Notes under the pieces: model-generated
What the model saw: the letters and a program-made list of their open reading frames with translations, nothing else
Database searches by the model: none
Told to the model about the DNA's origin: nothing
Part shown: in pieces, positions 36,501 through 45,058 of the stretch
Position numbering within the stretch: position 1 is the first letter of the stretch
Layout: every line of letters begins with the position of its first letter
NCBI RefSeq assembly: GCF_017743865.1
Contig: NZ_JAGHRJ010000004.1
Coordinates: 606,659 to 670,658 of the forward strand
Source of the DNA: Labrenzia sp. R4_2
Lineage (GTDB): Bacteria > Pseudomonadota > Alphaproteobacteria > Rhizobiales > Stappiaceae
Reading direction: 5' to 3'
Length of the DNA: 64,000 nt
Program-made: the position numbers and the translations under genes

Positions 36501-36614
36501 TAGTTTCCTCCCTAAACGGACCTGATATCGGACCGGAATACACCCTTGCACCGATCTCGCCGTATGTCTAGTTGACCAAGCGGCACTGATGCTATTCGTG
36601 GTTCTGCGCATCTT

Positions 36615-36632
36615 TTCAGTAGTACTACTGAA
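36615..36632. promoter_or_regulatory. 18-bp perfect palindrome in the TRAP/two-component promoter region
   Basis: TTCAGTAGTACTACTGAA is identical to its reverse complement. It lies 115 bases before the TRAP receptor start and 43 bases before the divergent kinase start. This position fits an operator for the adjacent NarL-type response regulator. Confidence 0.6.
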
Positions 36633-36674
36633 TTCCACGCAAGAGAGTGCTATTAGGGCGCCGGTTCGCGCAAT

Positions 36675-38051
36675 ATGAGGAACAAGTGGGTGACGTTTAA
36701 GACAAAATTGCTGCTGATCACGATCTTGCCACTGATCGCTGTTTCGTTGCTGATCGGCGGCGTCAGCTATTATCAGTCCAGCGCGCTCATTGATGCCGAG
36801 ACCCGTTCCGTTGAAACGCGGATCCTGGCCGCAAAACGCCAGGAAATCCGGAATTACGTGAGCCTTGCGCTTACGTCGATTGAACAAATCTATGAAAACG
36901 AACCGGACGGAAGGCAGGCTGCTCAAGCTGAGGTCAAGGAGATCTTGAAGAATCTGACCTTTGATTATGACGGCTATTTTTTCGTCTACACGCTGGACGG
37001 CACCAACGTTGTGCACCCCAAATTACCGCAGCTCGTCGGTAACAATTGGTGGGACTTGCAGGATAAGACGGGCGATTTTGTCATCCAGAATCTGATCAAG
37101 GCAGCGCAACAGGGCGGCGGCTTTCATCAATATGTCTGGCACAAGCCGTCGACCGGAACGGTAGAAGAAAAGCTCGGCTACGCAATTCTTCTGGACAAAT
37201 GGGGCTGGATGCTCGGAACCGGTCTCTATACCGACGATATTGCGAAGGAAATTGCCGCCATACGAGCCGATTTTGCCCGCAGCATCCGTCAAACACTTTT
37301 CGTGATTTTTTTGATTACGCTGGCCGCGATCATAATCGTTGGCACCTTGATCGCTGCCGTCAGATTCTCTGAGCAGCGCTTTGCCGACACGCGTTTGAAG
37401 GCCTTGACCAACCGAATCCTTGAAGTTCAGGAACAAGAACGCAAACGCGTTTCCACCGAACTTCATGACAGTATATCGCAGCTGTTGGTTTCCGTGCGGT
37501 ATGGGCTTGAATTGATCCATAGCGAAGCCAACCAAAACGCGGACCTTCAGGCCCAAGCTGCAAAATGCCTGAACATCATCGACGGAACCATCACCGAGGT
37601 TCGCCGGATTTCCCGGGACCTGCGGCCAAGTGTTCTGGACGACATGGGTCTGGCTGCAGCGCTCGGGAGTCTTGGCAAAGAGTTCCAGGCCCAATCGGGC
37701 ATCACCGTCAACGTCGAGGCAGAACGATGCCACGCCCGCTTGTCAGAAGGCGCAAAGACGTCACTTTATCGCGTTGTGCAGGAGTGCATGACAAATGTGG
37801 CCCGTCACGCTGAAGCCGGGGAAGTCAACATCTCCCTGACCGTCGGCGCGCGCACGCTCAAGCTGCGGGTTGAAGACGATGGGATTGGACTGCCTTATCC
37901 GCTGCCGAAAACTGGTGGTCTGGGTTTCCGGAACATGCGCGAGCGTATCGAAACATACGGCGGCAAATTATCCATGAGCCGCGGCAAGTTCGGCGGCACA
38001 CAGATCGACGTTGAAATGCCTCTCGACAACGCCACTGCAATGGCTGCATGA
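36675..38051 (+). CDS. Cache-domain sensor histidine kinase (NarX-like)
   Basis: This is a 458-residue membrane kinase: helix 1 (12-34), periplasmic single Cache domain (about 35-205, DYDGYFFVYTLDGTNVVHP and GWMLGTGLYTDDI), helix 2 (207-229), a dimerisation/phospho-acceptor domain of the HisKA_3 type with His264 in STELHDSISQLL, and a HATPase domain (LRVEDDGIGLP, GGLGFRNMRERIETYGG). Cache domains often bind small carboxylates, which suits its position next to a 2-oxo-acid-type TRAP importer. It is divergent from that operon and coupled to the next gene. Confidence 0.93.
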   Translation: MRNKWVTFKTKLLLITILPLIAVSLLIGGVSYYQSSALIDAETRSVETRILAAKRQEIRNYVSLALTSIEQIYENEPDGRQAAQAEVKEILKNLTFDYDGYFFVYTLDGTNVVHPKLPQLVGNNWWDLQDKTGDFVIQNLIKAAQQGGGFHQYVWHKPSTGTVEEKLGYAILLDKWGWMLGTGLYTDDIAKEIAAIRADFARSIRQTLFVIFLITLAAIIIVGTLIAAVRFSEQRFADTRLKALTNRILEVQEQERKRVSTELHDSISQLLVSVRYGLELIHSEANQNADLQAQAAKCLNIIDGTITEVRRISRDLRPSVLDDMGLAAALGSLGKEFQAQSGITVNVEAERCHARLSEGAKTSLYRVVQECMTNVARHAEAGEVNISLTVGARTLKLRVEDDGIGLPYPLPKTGGLGFRNMRERIETYGGKLSMSRGKFGGTQIDVEMPLDNATAMAA

Positions 38052-38052
38052 T

Positions 38053-38727
38053 ATGAACATGACAGTTCACTCACCTAATCTTGAGCCAATGACCAAACCG
38101 ATACGGGTTTTGCTGGCCGATGATCATGCACTTGTCCGCGACGGGATAAGGGCCCGGTTGAACAAGGTTCCGGAAATCGAAGTTGTGGGCGAAGCAACGA
38201 ATGGCCGGGAAGCTGTTAAACTGGCGCATGAACTCCGGCCGGATGTCCTCTTGATGGATGTCTCGATGCCGGTCATGAACGGCCTTGAAGCCGCTGCGGA
38301 AGTTCGCAAATCCTTCCCGGAAATCGCGGTGCTGATCCTGTCGATCTATGACAACTCTGAATATGTGCGCGGCGTTGTTCAAGCCGGTGCCCGCGGTTAC
38401 ATCCTGAAGGATATTTCAGCCCCTGAAATGATCACTGCGATCTCGAGTGTGGCGTCCGGCGGATACTATTTCTCCTCTGCGGTGGGGCCGACACTTGTTG
38501 GCACCGCAACCTCCGCTCCGATTGAAGATCCCTATGGATTGACTGACCGCGAGCGCCAGGTGCTCACAGCAATTGCCAAAGGCCTACCCAACAAGGAAGT
38601 TGCCAAGAGCCTCGGGATCAGTGTGCGGACGGTTGAGTCTCATCGCCTAAACTTGCGGGAAAAGGTCGGCAACAAGAACGCAGCGCAGCTCTACAAGGTT
38701 GCACAGGATCTTGGATTGCTCGATTGA
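38053..38727 (+). CDS. NarL/LuxR-family response regulator
   Basis: This is a 224-residue regulator. It has an N-terminal receiver (RVLLADDHALVRDG, acceptor Asp69 in LLMDVSMP, GARGYILKDI) and a C-terminal LuxR-type helix-turn-helix (LTDRERQVLTAIAKGL, NKEVAKSLGISVRTVESHR). The ATG at 38053 lies one base after the kinase stop; ATG 38089 is an alternative without loss of domain. It is the probable partner of the Cache kinase and the likely binder of the palindrome at 36615-36632. Confidence 0.92.
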   Translation: MNMTVHSPNLEPMTKPIRVLLADDHALVRDGIRARLNKVPEIEVVGEATNGREAVKLAHELRPDVLLMDVSMPVMNGLEAAAEVRKSFPEIAVLILSIYDNSEYVRGVVQAGARGYILKDISAPEMITAISSVASGGYYFSSAVGPTLVGTATSAPIEDPYGLTDRERQVLTAIAKGLPNKEVAKSLGISVRTVESHRLNLREKVGNKNAAQLYKVAQDLGLLD

Positions 38728-38795
38728 TCGGCAGGCAGTATCACTCTCTTCTGATCTCGTAACGTTCTGTCCAGACAATCTGATAAGGCAAAACC

Positions 38796-39554
38796 ATGTC
38801 CAAACCGCTGGTTCTCGTGACCGCCGATGTCAAATCCATCGATGGCTTCAACTGGCATGCAACCATCTCCACCTATTTGCAGGCGGTTCTCAAAGGCGCA
38901 GACGCCATACCCATGATCCTGCCGGCTCTTGGAGCAGACCTGGATATCGATGCTGCTCTGGACAACGTAGATGGAGTTCTGGTGACCGGGTCGCGGTCGA
39001 ATGTAAATCCGCAGCTCTATGGACAAGAACCGACCGAAGCCAACGGGCCTTATGATCCGGACCGCGACGCAACCACCTTGCCGCTAATCAAGAGGGCTGT
39101 GGAACGCGGCGTTCCGGTGTTCGCGATTTGCCGCGGTATGCAGGAGATGAATGTAGCCTTTGGCGGGACACTATTGACCGAGGTTCAGGAGATTGAAGGG
39201 CGTAAGGACCACCGGCCGCCGACATCAGACAGTCAGGACGAACGTTTCCGTATCGCTCATACCGTCGAGATCAACACAGGCGGCCCGTTGGAAACCGTCC
39301 TAGGCGAGGAACCGTTTGAGGTGAACTCCCTCCACCGGCAAGCAGTCGGGGAACTCGGCAAAGGGCTTGTGATCGAAGCCAAAGCGGAAGACGGCACGAT
39401 TGAAGCCATGACCATCAAGGATGCGCCAGGCTATGTAATGGCCACCCAATGGCACCCGGAGTACTGGGTTATGACCGACGGGCCCTCCAAGAAATTGTTT
39501 TCAGCTTTTGGAGACGCCGTTCGCACTTACAGGGAAAAAAGGCTGGCACTCTAA
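38796..39554 (+). CDS. Gamma-glutamyl-gamma-aminobutyrate hydrolase family protein (peptidase C26)
   Basis: This 252-residue class I glutamine-amidotransferase-like hydrolase resembles PuuD, which releases GABA from gamma-glutamyl-GABA in putrescine breakdown. The nucleophile is Cys112 in FAICRGMQEMNV; VNSLHRQAV and TQWHPEYW carry the catalytic-site His region. GVLVTGSRSNVNPQLYG is the oxyanion/substrate block. No other putrescine pathway gene is adjacent, so the exact substrate is uncertain. Its stop codon lies in the loop of a terminator hairpin. Confidence 0.9.
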   Translation: MSKPLVLVTADVKSIDGFNWHATISTYLQAVLKGADAIPMILPALGADLDIDAALDNVDGVLVTGSRSNVNPQLYGQEPTEANGPYDPDRDATTLPLIKRAVERGVPVFAICRGMQEMNVAFGGTLLTEVQEIEGRKDHRPPTSDSQDERFRIAHTVEINTGGPLETVLGEEPFEVNSLHRQAVGELGKGLVIEAKAEDGTIEAMTIKDAPGYVMATQWHPEYWVMTDGPSKKLFSAFGDAVRTYREKRLAL

Positions 39555-39564
39555 GCGCCAGCCT
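39535..39564. terminator. Terminator between the hydrolase and the nickel/cobalt permease genes
   Basis: GGCTGGC (39541-39547) and GCCAGCC (39557-39563) pair across a 9-base loop that contains the hydrolase stop codon. On the minus strand the stem is followed by six T, so it is a good intrinsic terminator for the convergent permease gene. Confidence 0.8.
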
Positions 39565-39595
39565 AAATTCTCTTTCTTTCGGAACAAGTCAGTCC

Positions 39596-41482
39596 CTATC
39601 GCCAGCCGACAGCGGCGATCAAAAGAGTAATCCCAAGCAAAAATACCACTGCGGCGCCCAGGATCTCGATTGTACGGTGCACTCTGACCGCCATGGGACT
39701 GCCTTCGCCGAAGAGGCGGACGGCCAGATCCTTGGCCGAGACGGCAAGCCCCGCCAGAAGCGCAACGGTAATTCCCGTACCGACGGCCATCGCAAGCGTT
39801 GAGGCAATCCCGGCAGCGATCATGCCTTGGGACAAAGCAAAGACCAGCACGACAAGCGCACCTGTGCAGGGCCGCAAGCCCACTGCCAAGATGATGGACA
39901 CAGCCTTGGACAGCGTGATTTTGCCCTGAAGCATATCCGGTGTCGGTGCGTGGGCATGCCCACAACTAGAGCACACACCGTCCGGGCCGATGTGATGGTC
40001 ATGGTCATGATGATGGTGGTGATGACCGTGATGGTGATGGTGATCGTTGCCATGATGACCCCCGGCATGGGCACCGGCAAAAGCAAGCCCTTCGTTGGCC
40101 TGACGGTTCACCATGCTTGCCAGAACGGGTTTTCCCGCCTTTTGCCACAATAGCCAGGCGCCCAGCGCTGTGATTAGGACATAGGACCCGATCTCGAACC
40201 AGCGCGCCGTATCTTGAATAGCGATACTCGTGAGATTGAAGACAACGGCAAGCCCGCCCACCAGCACGATCGCGGTGACGGCTTGAGCGAACGCGGAGGC
40301 GAAGGAAAGTATAATACCTTTCTTCAAGGTTTCGTTGTTGGCGACGACATAAGACGTGATGATCGCCTTCCCATGCCCCGGACCTGCCGCGTGGAAAATC
40401 CCATAGGCGAAGGAAAGACCGACGAGCAGCCAAAACGCATTCGGATTGGTCCGGAAGGACCGCAAGCTCGCGACCAGCTTTTGATAAAAGTCCTTCTGCA
40501 TCTGGGCAATCGATCCGAAAATCTGATCCATCAAACCCGGCTCTATCGTGATCGTCTGCTGTGTGTTTTGTAGAACATCTGATGCCCGGGACATCGGCTC
40601 TGCACCCGGGCCTTGCGCGATTGCACTTTCAATTGCCGCTGCCGCAGTCTCTGGAGAAGCATCTACTGCCGCAGGTTGTTGTTCTGAAAGCTCTGAAGCG
40701 TTGGGAGCGGCGGCTACTTGAGCAGCAGCCCCACAGGTGACAATCATCTGGTTAACTTGTGTCGCGGCAGCAGATTGCAGCTCGGGCGGCAAGTCTCTTT
40801 GATCCGGACCGATTTGAGCAAGAGCATAGGCCGTCGCATCATCAAGCGGCGGCGGTTCTTTGCGCGAGATCTGACACGCACCAGGCGCATTTACTGTTCC
40901 GAGTGCGCTATCCTCTTGGCCAAACCGGAAATCGACGTAATAAGTCGGGTCATAGACATCAAGCGTGATTGGTGCAGACGCATCACTCGGATCTTTGAGC
41001 GGCAACGTGAAATGCAGCTCCAGGAGCTTTACATCCTCCGGCATTTTGCCGCCGTTCATTTGAATATCTTCGGCGATCGCCTCAAAGTCCTCTGGCTTCA
41101 TGACCCAGTAGTCTTCGAGTGCGACAGTCTTCACCTCAAGCCAGTAGTCGGTCGGCGTTGCGAAATCCAATTCGATGCGCGTGTTGTCGCCAAACGTGAA
41201 ATAGCCGAAATCAGCCATACTCTCGACATTGACGTCAGCCAGTTCGGCAAGCTCTTCCCGAGAATAGATGCCGTCCTGATTGGTATCGAAGCCCTGAATC
41301 GCAAAGGCTGAAAATGCGTCATCGAAGCGGAAGATATGCCGGACGGCGACAGCATCACCGTTGTCATCGAACACAAGGGAAGAGCGCGCCTCCACGAAGA
41401 CGTGCGGGTGCGCCTGAGCGCCGGTCGCGCCAAACATCGCAAAACCAAATACCGCAAGGAGCAAGACTGCCCTGGCGTTCAT
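39596..41482 (-). CDS. DUF1007-NicO fusion, nickel/cobalt permease
   Basis: This is a 628-residue protein with two known parts. After a signal peptide (residues 1-24, ending AQA before HPHVFVEA) comes a periplasmic DUF1007 domain with an EF-hand-like loop DTNQDGIYSREE, then a low-complexity Ala-rich linker. The C-terminal half (from about 350) is a NicO/RcnA-type permease: YGIFHAAGPGHGKAIITSY, a strongly His-rich loop with CSSCGHAHAP, and VGLRPCTGALVVLVFAL. It probably moves Ni or Co, with the periplasmic domain supplying or sensing metal. I chose ATG 41482, where the signal peptide begins. Confidence 0.9.
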   Translation of the reverse strand: MNARAVLLLAVFGFAMFGATGAQAHPHVFVEARSSLVFDDNGDAVAVRHIFRFDDAFSAFAIQGFDTNQDGIYSREELAELADVNVESMADFGYFTFGDNTRIELDFATPTDYWLEVKTVALEDYWVMKPEDFEAIAEDIQMNGGKMPEDVKLLELHFTLPLKDPSDASAPITLDVYDPTYYVDFRFGQEDSALGTVNAPGACQISRKEPPPLDDATAYALAQIGPDQRDLPPELQSAAATQVNQMIVTCGAAAQVAAAPNASELSEQQPAAVDASPETAAAAIESAIAQGPGAEPMSRASDVLQNTQQTITIEPGLMDQIFGSIAQMQKDFYQKLVASLRSFRTNPNAFWLLVGLSFAYGIFHAAGPGHGKAIITSYVVANNETLKKGIILSFASAFAQAVTAIVLVGGLAVVFNLTSIAIQDTARWFEIGSYVLITALGAWLLWQKAGKPVLASMVNRQANEGLAFAGAHAGGHHGNDHHHHHGHHHHHHDHDHHIGPDGVCSSCGHAHAPTPDMLQGKITLSKAVSIILAVGLRPCTGALVVLVFALSQGMIAAGIASTLAMAVGTGITVALLAGLAVSAKDLAVRLFGEGSPMAVRVHRTIEILGAAVVFLLGITLLIAAVGWR

Positions 41483-41622
41483 CAAGTTCCACGCGCGAAC
41501 GATTTGCTGACGCACTTGTTGCTCCTGCTCGAATCCCTGACCCTTAATATAGCGCAATCGGGTTGTTGTCCCAGAAGGCGGCAACATGATGACCCAAACT
41601 GTTCGCAGCCGCAAAAACGAAA

Positions 41623-41636
41623 TGAAAAATTTTTCA
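41623..41636. promoter_or_regulatory. 14-bp palindrome between the permease and dehydrogenase genes
   Basis: TGAAAAATTTTTCA is a perfect palindrome in the 279-base region between two divergent genes. It is AT-rich, so it could be an operator or just a bent promoter element. Confidence 0.35.
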
Positions 41637-41705
41637 CAATAGTTCTGAGAAGCAGGAAAGAACCTTCACCTAATAGCATTCAATTGAGTAAGAAAAGCAG
41701 CAAAT

Positions 41706-41720
41706 TTCAGAATGTCTGAA
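41706..41720 (+). promoter_or_regulatory. 15-bp palindrome upstream of the leucine dehydrogenase-like gene
   Basis: TTCAGAATGTCTGAA is a perfect 6+3+6 inverted repeat 41 bases before the start codon. A TATACT sequence follows at 41726, so a bound repressor would cover the promoter. An Lrp- or TetR-type protein is possible. Confidence 0.4.
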
Positions 41721-41761
41721 TAAAATATACTCAACAACAATCATTTTGAATTGAGCCAACC

Positions 41762-42835
41762 ATGAACGCCATCCATACCACTGTCCATCACACCGCTGTC
41801 TTTGACCATCCGGAGATGGAAGACCACGAAAACATCGTGATCGTTCAAGATGCGAATACCGGTCTGAAAGCGATCATCGCCGTCCATGACACCCGGCTTG
41901 GTCCCGCTCTCGGTGGATGCCGCATCTGGCCTTACGCCACGCCGTCCGAAGCTTTGAACGATGCGCTCCGGCTGTCCCGAGGCATGACTTATAAGAACTC
42001 ACTCGCAGGCCTTGAACTTGGCGGCGGTAAGGCGGTCATCATCGCTGATCCGCGCAAAGATAAGTCAGAGGCTTTGATGGAAGCCTTTGGACGGCATGTG
42101 GAGCGGTTGTCCGGCACTTACATCACGGCCGAAGACGTCGGCGTCTCACCAGAAGATATGGAGGCGGTTGCGCGCCACACGGACCACGTGCGCGGCACCC
42201 AGGCAACAGGACTGGGAGACCCCTCACCCTACACCGCGCTCGGTGTCTTTGAGGGCATTAAAGCTTCCGTTGCGCATGTCTTCGGCGATCCGTCCTTGTC
42301 CGGCCTGACAGTTTCGGTTCAAGGCCTTGGACATGTCGGCTTCGATGTCGCCCGTCAGCTTCATGAAGCCGGCGCCAACCTGATCGTTTCCGATATTCAT
42401 AAGCCTGTCGTTGAGAAGGCTGTCGAAGCCTTTGGTGCAAAGAAAGTTGATCCGGCGGACGCGCACAATGTGGAGGCAGATGTGTTTGCACCGTGCGCTC
42501 TTGGCGCAGGCCTTAACGCCCGCACCATTCCGGAAATCAAGGCGCGGATCGTGGCGGGTGCTGCGAATAACCAACTGCAGACACCGGCTGATGGCGTGGC
42601 TCTCAAAAATCGCGGCATTCTCTATGCACCGGACTATGCGATCAACGCAGGCGGCGTTATCTCGATCGCTCTGGCAAAACCAGGCGGCAACGACCAGGAA
42701 GTTCGTGAAAAAACAATTGCAATCGGCGATACGCTGACCCGGATCTACGACCGGGCAGTCCGCGAGAATGCGGCACCGGAACAGGTTGCTGACAGAATGG
42801 CCGAAGAACGCCTCTCAGCCGCACGTCCGATCTAA
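41762..42835 (+). CDS. Glu/Leu/Phe/Val dehydrogenase family (leucine dehydrogenase-like)
   Basis: This 357-residue NAD-dependent enzyme deaminates branched-chain or aromatic amino acids to 2-oxo acids. The substrate site shows LGPALGGCRIWPY and the catalytic pair Lys78 (MTYKNSLAGLELGGGK) and Lys90. The Rossmann segment is VQGLGHVGFDVARQLHEAGA; APDYAINAGGVISIA is the C-terminal block. Length and motifs favour leucine/valine dehydrogenase over glutamate dehydrogenase. It is followed by a terminator and then an inverted TetR gene. Confidence 0.92.
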   Translation: MNAIHTTVHHTAVFDHPEMEDHENIVIVQDANTGLKAIIAVHDTRLGPALGGCRIWPYATPSEALNDALRLSRGMTYKNSLAGLELGGGKAVIIADPRKDKSEALMEAFGRHVERLSGTYITAEDVGVSPEDMEAVARHTDHVRGTQATGLGDPSPYTALGVFEGIKASVAHVFGDPSLSGLTVSVQGLGHVGFDVARQLHEAGANLIVSDIHKPVVEKAVEAFGAKKVDPADAHNVEADVFAPCALGAGLNARTIPEIKARIVAGAANNQLQTPADGVALKNRGILYAPDYAINAGGVISIALAKPGGNDQEVREKTIAIGDTLTRIYDRAVRENAAPEQVADRMAEERLSAARPI

Positions 42836-42859
42836 GTCTCCTAAGACTAATCTTGGAAT

Positions 42860-42884
42860 GGCGGGTTTAGTCCCGCCGTTTCTT
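42860..42884 (+). terminator. Terminator after the dehydrogenase gene
   Basis: GGCGGG (42860-42865) and CCCGCC (42872-42877) pair across TTTAGT, followed by GTTTCTT. The convergent TetR gene ends just beyond. Confidence 0.75.
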
Positions 42885-42900
42885 AAACAAACTGCCGTCT

Positions 42901-43440
42901 TTAAGAGTATTTGCTCTCGTTCGCGCTCTTGAACATTTGACGAACCAGACGTTTGGCATCTTCTACAGCCTGCTCGCCCAGTTCCGCGTAAGAAGCGGTT
43001 ACACCCTCGTGGAGAAGATAGAGCGTCGAAGCGAACTGCATCTGACCACTGAGATTTCCAAAAAACGTCAGCAGCTCCGATTTATGCCGGTTCACGGTTT
43101 CGGCGATGTCTGTACTGTCAGGGTTGGCCGCAAGAGCCTGCCGGAAAAAGCACTCTTTGCCCTCCGTCATCCGCATCCAGCCACCCAGTTTGTCGAACAA
43201 CTGCTCGGCAGCACTCAAACCAGGCTCTTCAACACCATCTGTGACGTACCGCATGTACCGTTGATGCCGGAACTCCAGAGCGCCCAAGATCATCGCCTCA
43301 CGGGAGGGAAAATACCGGTAGAGGGTCCGCATGCTGACACCGACGCCGGCGCGCAAGACGGGAACGCTTGGTTCCGCGAAACCACGGCTCCAGAAAACCT
43401 GTTCCAAGCCTGCGGCAATATCGTCCTTGGAGTCACTCAT
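42901..43440 (-). CDS. TetR family transcriptional regulator
   Basis: This is a 179-residue regulator. The N-terminal helix-turn-helix is ELDGL-type with VPVLRAGVGVSMRTLYRYFPSREAM, the canonical TetR recognition helix. The C-terminal ligand domain includes EGKECFFRQALAANPD. The first residues are short compared with typical TetR proteins. It is convergent with the dehydrogenase gene and upstream of it lies an AT-rich stretch. The ligand is unknown. Confidence 0.9.
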   Translation of the reverse strand: MSDSKDDIAAGLEQVFWSRGFAEPSVPVLRAGVGVSMRTLYRYFPSREAMILGALEFRHQRYMRYVTDGVEEPGLSAAEQLFDKLGGWMRMTEGKECFFRQALAANPDSTDIAETVNRHKSELLTFFGNLSGQMQFASTLYLLHEGVTASYAELGEQAVEDAKRLVRQMFKSANESKYS

Positions 43441-43540
43441 GTTCAGATTGTGAGCCTGTATTTTTTTTAATCAAGAAAAAATTACACTTATTTTCGCCGC
43501 ACAGGGTCTTGTTTACCCTAAGTCACTCAAATTCCTAGCG

Positions 43541-44455
43541 CTAAGCCTCGGTGCGCGCATCCGCCTTTGATCGAGCCGCATACCAGCTGACAAGAAAATC
43601 TACCAGCGCGCGAACCTTCACAGTCAGATGCCGCCGGTGCGGGTAAACGGCATAGATCCCGCGCATTGGCTCTTCATGTTCCGCCAGCACAATCTTGAGA
43701 CGGCCTTCATTAATGTACTCTGAGACGAAAAACAGTGGCATCCGGATGAAGCCAAGCCCCTGAAGCGCGGCCTCACAGACCGCCTCGGCGCTGTTGACCT
43801 CAACCGGCCCTTTTACAGTGACCATCTGGCGTTCGCCTTGGCTGCCAAACGCCCAGTTTTGCTTGTACCGGTAATTGGTGTCGATGATGCAGGGGCGATC
43901 GGCAAGATCAGCCGGTGTATTTGGAACACCGACTTTAGCCAGCAGATCCGGACTGGCACAAATCACTGTCCGAAAGGGCGCTATTTTTCTCGCAATCAGA
44001 CTTGAGTCTTCGAGCTGCGTTACCCGCACCGCGATGTCGAACCCCTCCTCCACCAGGTCCACGAACCGGTCTTCAAGCCTGAGATCAAGAACGACATCAG
44101 GATGCTGCGCGAGAAACTCCATCATGGCTGCATTCAAGAGCTTGTCACCCATAGACCGCGGCGCCGACACACGCAGCCGCCCGCGGATCTCCTGATGGGA
44201 TGACTGAACCGATGCCTGGAGGTCGTCAATGCGCTGGAGGATTTCAGAGGCTTCCTTGTAGTAAGACTCTCCAACTTCGGTCATGGAAACTTGCCGGGTT
44301 GTCCGGTTCAGCAACCGGACCCCCAGTTCATCTTCCAACTCGCTAACGTATTTGGAGACGAGCGCCTTGGACCGCCCCATGTCTCTGGCAGCGGCGGAAA
44401 ACCCCTTGGAATCCACGACCTGAATAAAACAACGCATCCGCGTCAGCGCGTCCAT
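43541..44455 (-). CDS. LysR family transcriptional regulator
   Basis: This is a 304-residue regulator with an N-terminal winged helix (GFSAAARDMGRSKALVSKYVSELEDELGVRLLNRTTRQVSMTEVG spread over residues 18-65) and a C-terminal periplasmic-binding-like effector domain (RLRVSAPRSMGDKLLN, CASPDLLAKVGVP, ALQGLGFIRMPLFFV). It belongs to the CrgA-like subgroup. No divergent target gene adjoins it, so what it controls cannot be said. Confidence 0.93.
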   Translation of the reverse strand: MDALTRMRCFIQVVDSKGFSAAARDMGRSKALVSKYVSELEDELGVRLLNRTTRQVSMTEVGESYYKEASEILQRIDDLQASVQSSHQEIRGRLRVSAPRSMGDKLLNAAMMEFLAQHPDVVLDLRLEDRFVDLVEEGFDIAVRVTQLEDSSLIARKIAPFRTVICASPDLLAKVGVPNTPADLADRPCIIDTNYRYKQNWAFGSQGERQMVTVKGPVEVNSAEAVCEAALQGLGFIRMPLFFVSEYINEGRLKIVLAEHEEPMRGIYAVYPHRRHLTVKVRALVDFLVSWYAARSKADARTEA

Positions 44456-44500
44456 AGGGCAAAGCCTCCACCGAATCTGAGGTGTTCACATCACCACAGT

Positions 44501-44995
44501 TCAAGCGGGGGCGCGACGGCGCGTCAAGCGGACAAGTCCTGACAAGCACCAAATGAGAATGAAACCACCCGCAGCGCCAATCCCAGCGCTCGCCAGACCG
44601 ACCGGGGTGACCGGAATAGCTGGCGCATAATCCTCTGCGGTCGCTTGCGCCAATTCGCGGTCCGGGCTCTGAATGAGAATTAAGATCCGCTTAAACGAAC
44701 TGGCTGTTTCAAAACCGGATCTTTGATCTTTCAGATGAACAAGACGCTGGCTTGCCCGCTCAATACTTGCGCCCCGCGCCTGAATGAACGGATCTGCCGA
44801 TGCCTTTTGCCGGTCAATCGCCTCTGGAACAGTGAGACCATAATCCGCCGCATCTCGCCGGAAGTCCGCCATCACCTGCTCCAACGCATCGATCGCACCA
44901 CCCAGGCGCTGCCGGTATTGTTGCGCGAACTCCGGAAGCTGTGATGTCAGCGTACCGCTGGCTAGCATCGTCAAAACTGTGAAGATCCGCAGCAT
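44501..44995 (-). CDS. DUF2937 family membrane protein
   Basis: This is a 164-residue protein with an N-terminal hydrophobic segment (about 3-17) and a C-terminal helix (about 133-155, VGLASAGIGAAGGFILIWCLSGLV) with a basic end. Between them lies a mostly helical, charged region (QLPEFAQQYRQRLGGAIDALEQV). This matches the DUF2937 family, of unknown function. I chose ATG 44995, preceded by GGAG, over a GTG at 45004. Confidence 0.82.
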   Translation of the reverse strand: MLRIFTVLTMLASGTLTSQLPEFAQQYRQRLGGAIDALEQVMADFRRDAADYGLTVPEAIDRQKASADPFIQARGASIERASQRLVHLKDQRSGFETASSFKRILILIQSPDRELAQATAEDYAPAIPVTPVGLASAGIGAAGGFILIWCLSGLVRLTRRRAPA

Positions 44996-45058
44996 CCGCG
45001 CCACTCCATGAAATGATGCAAGCCTAATTCACAGCCAAGACAATCAGATCACAAAGAT

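Noticed and set aside
39950..40080. Repetitive CAT/GAT-rich stretch
   Set aside because: It encodes the His-rich loop of the nickel/cobalt permease and is not an independent repeat; the same applies to the tract in the CobW gene near 46370-46450.
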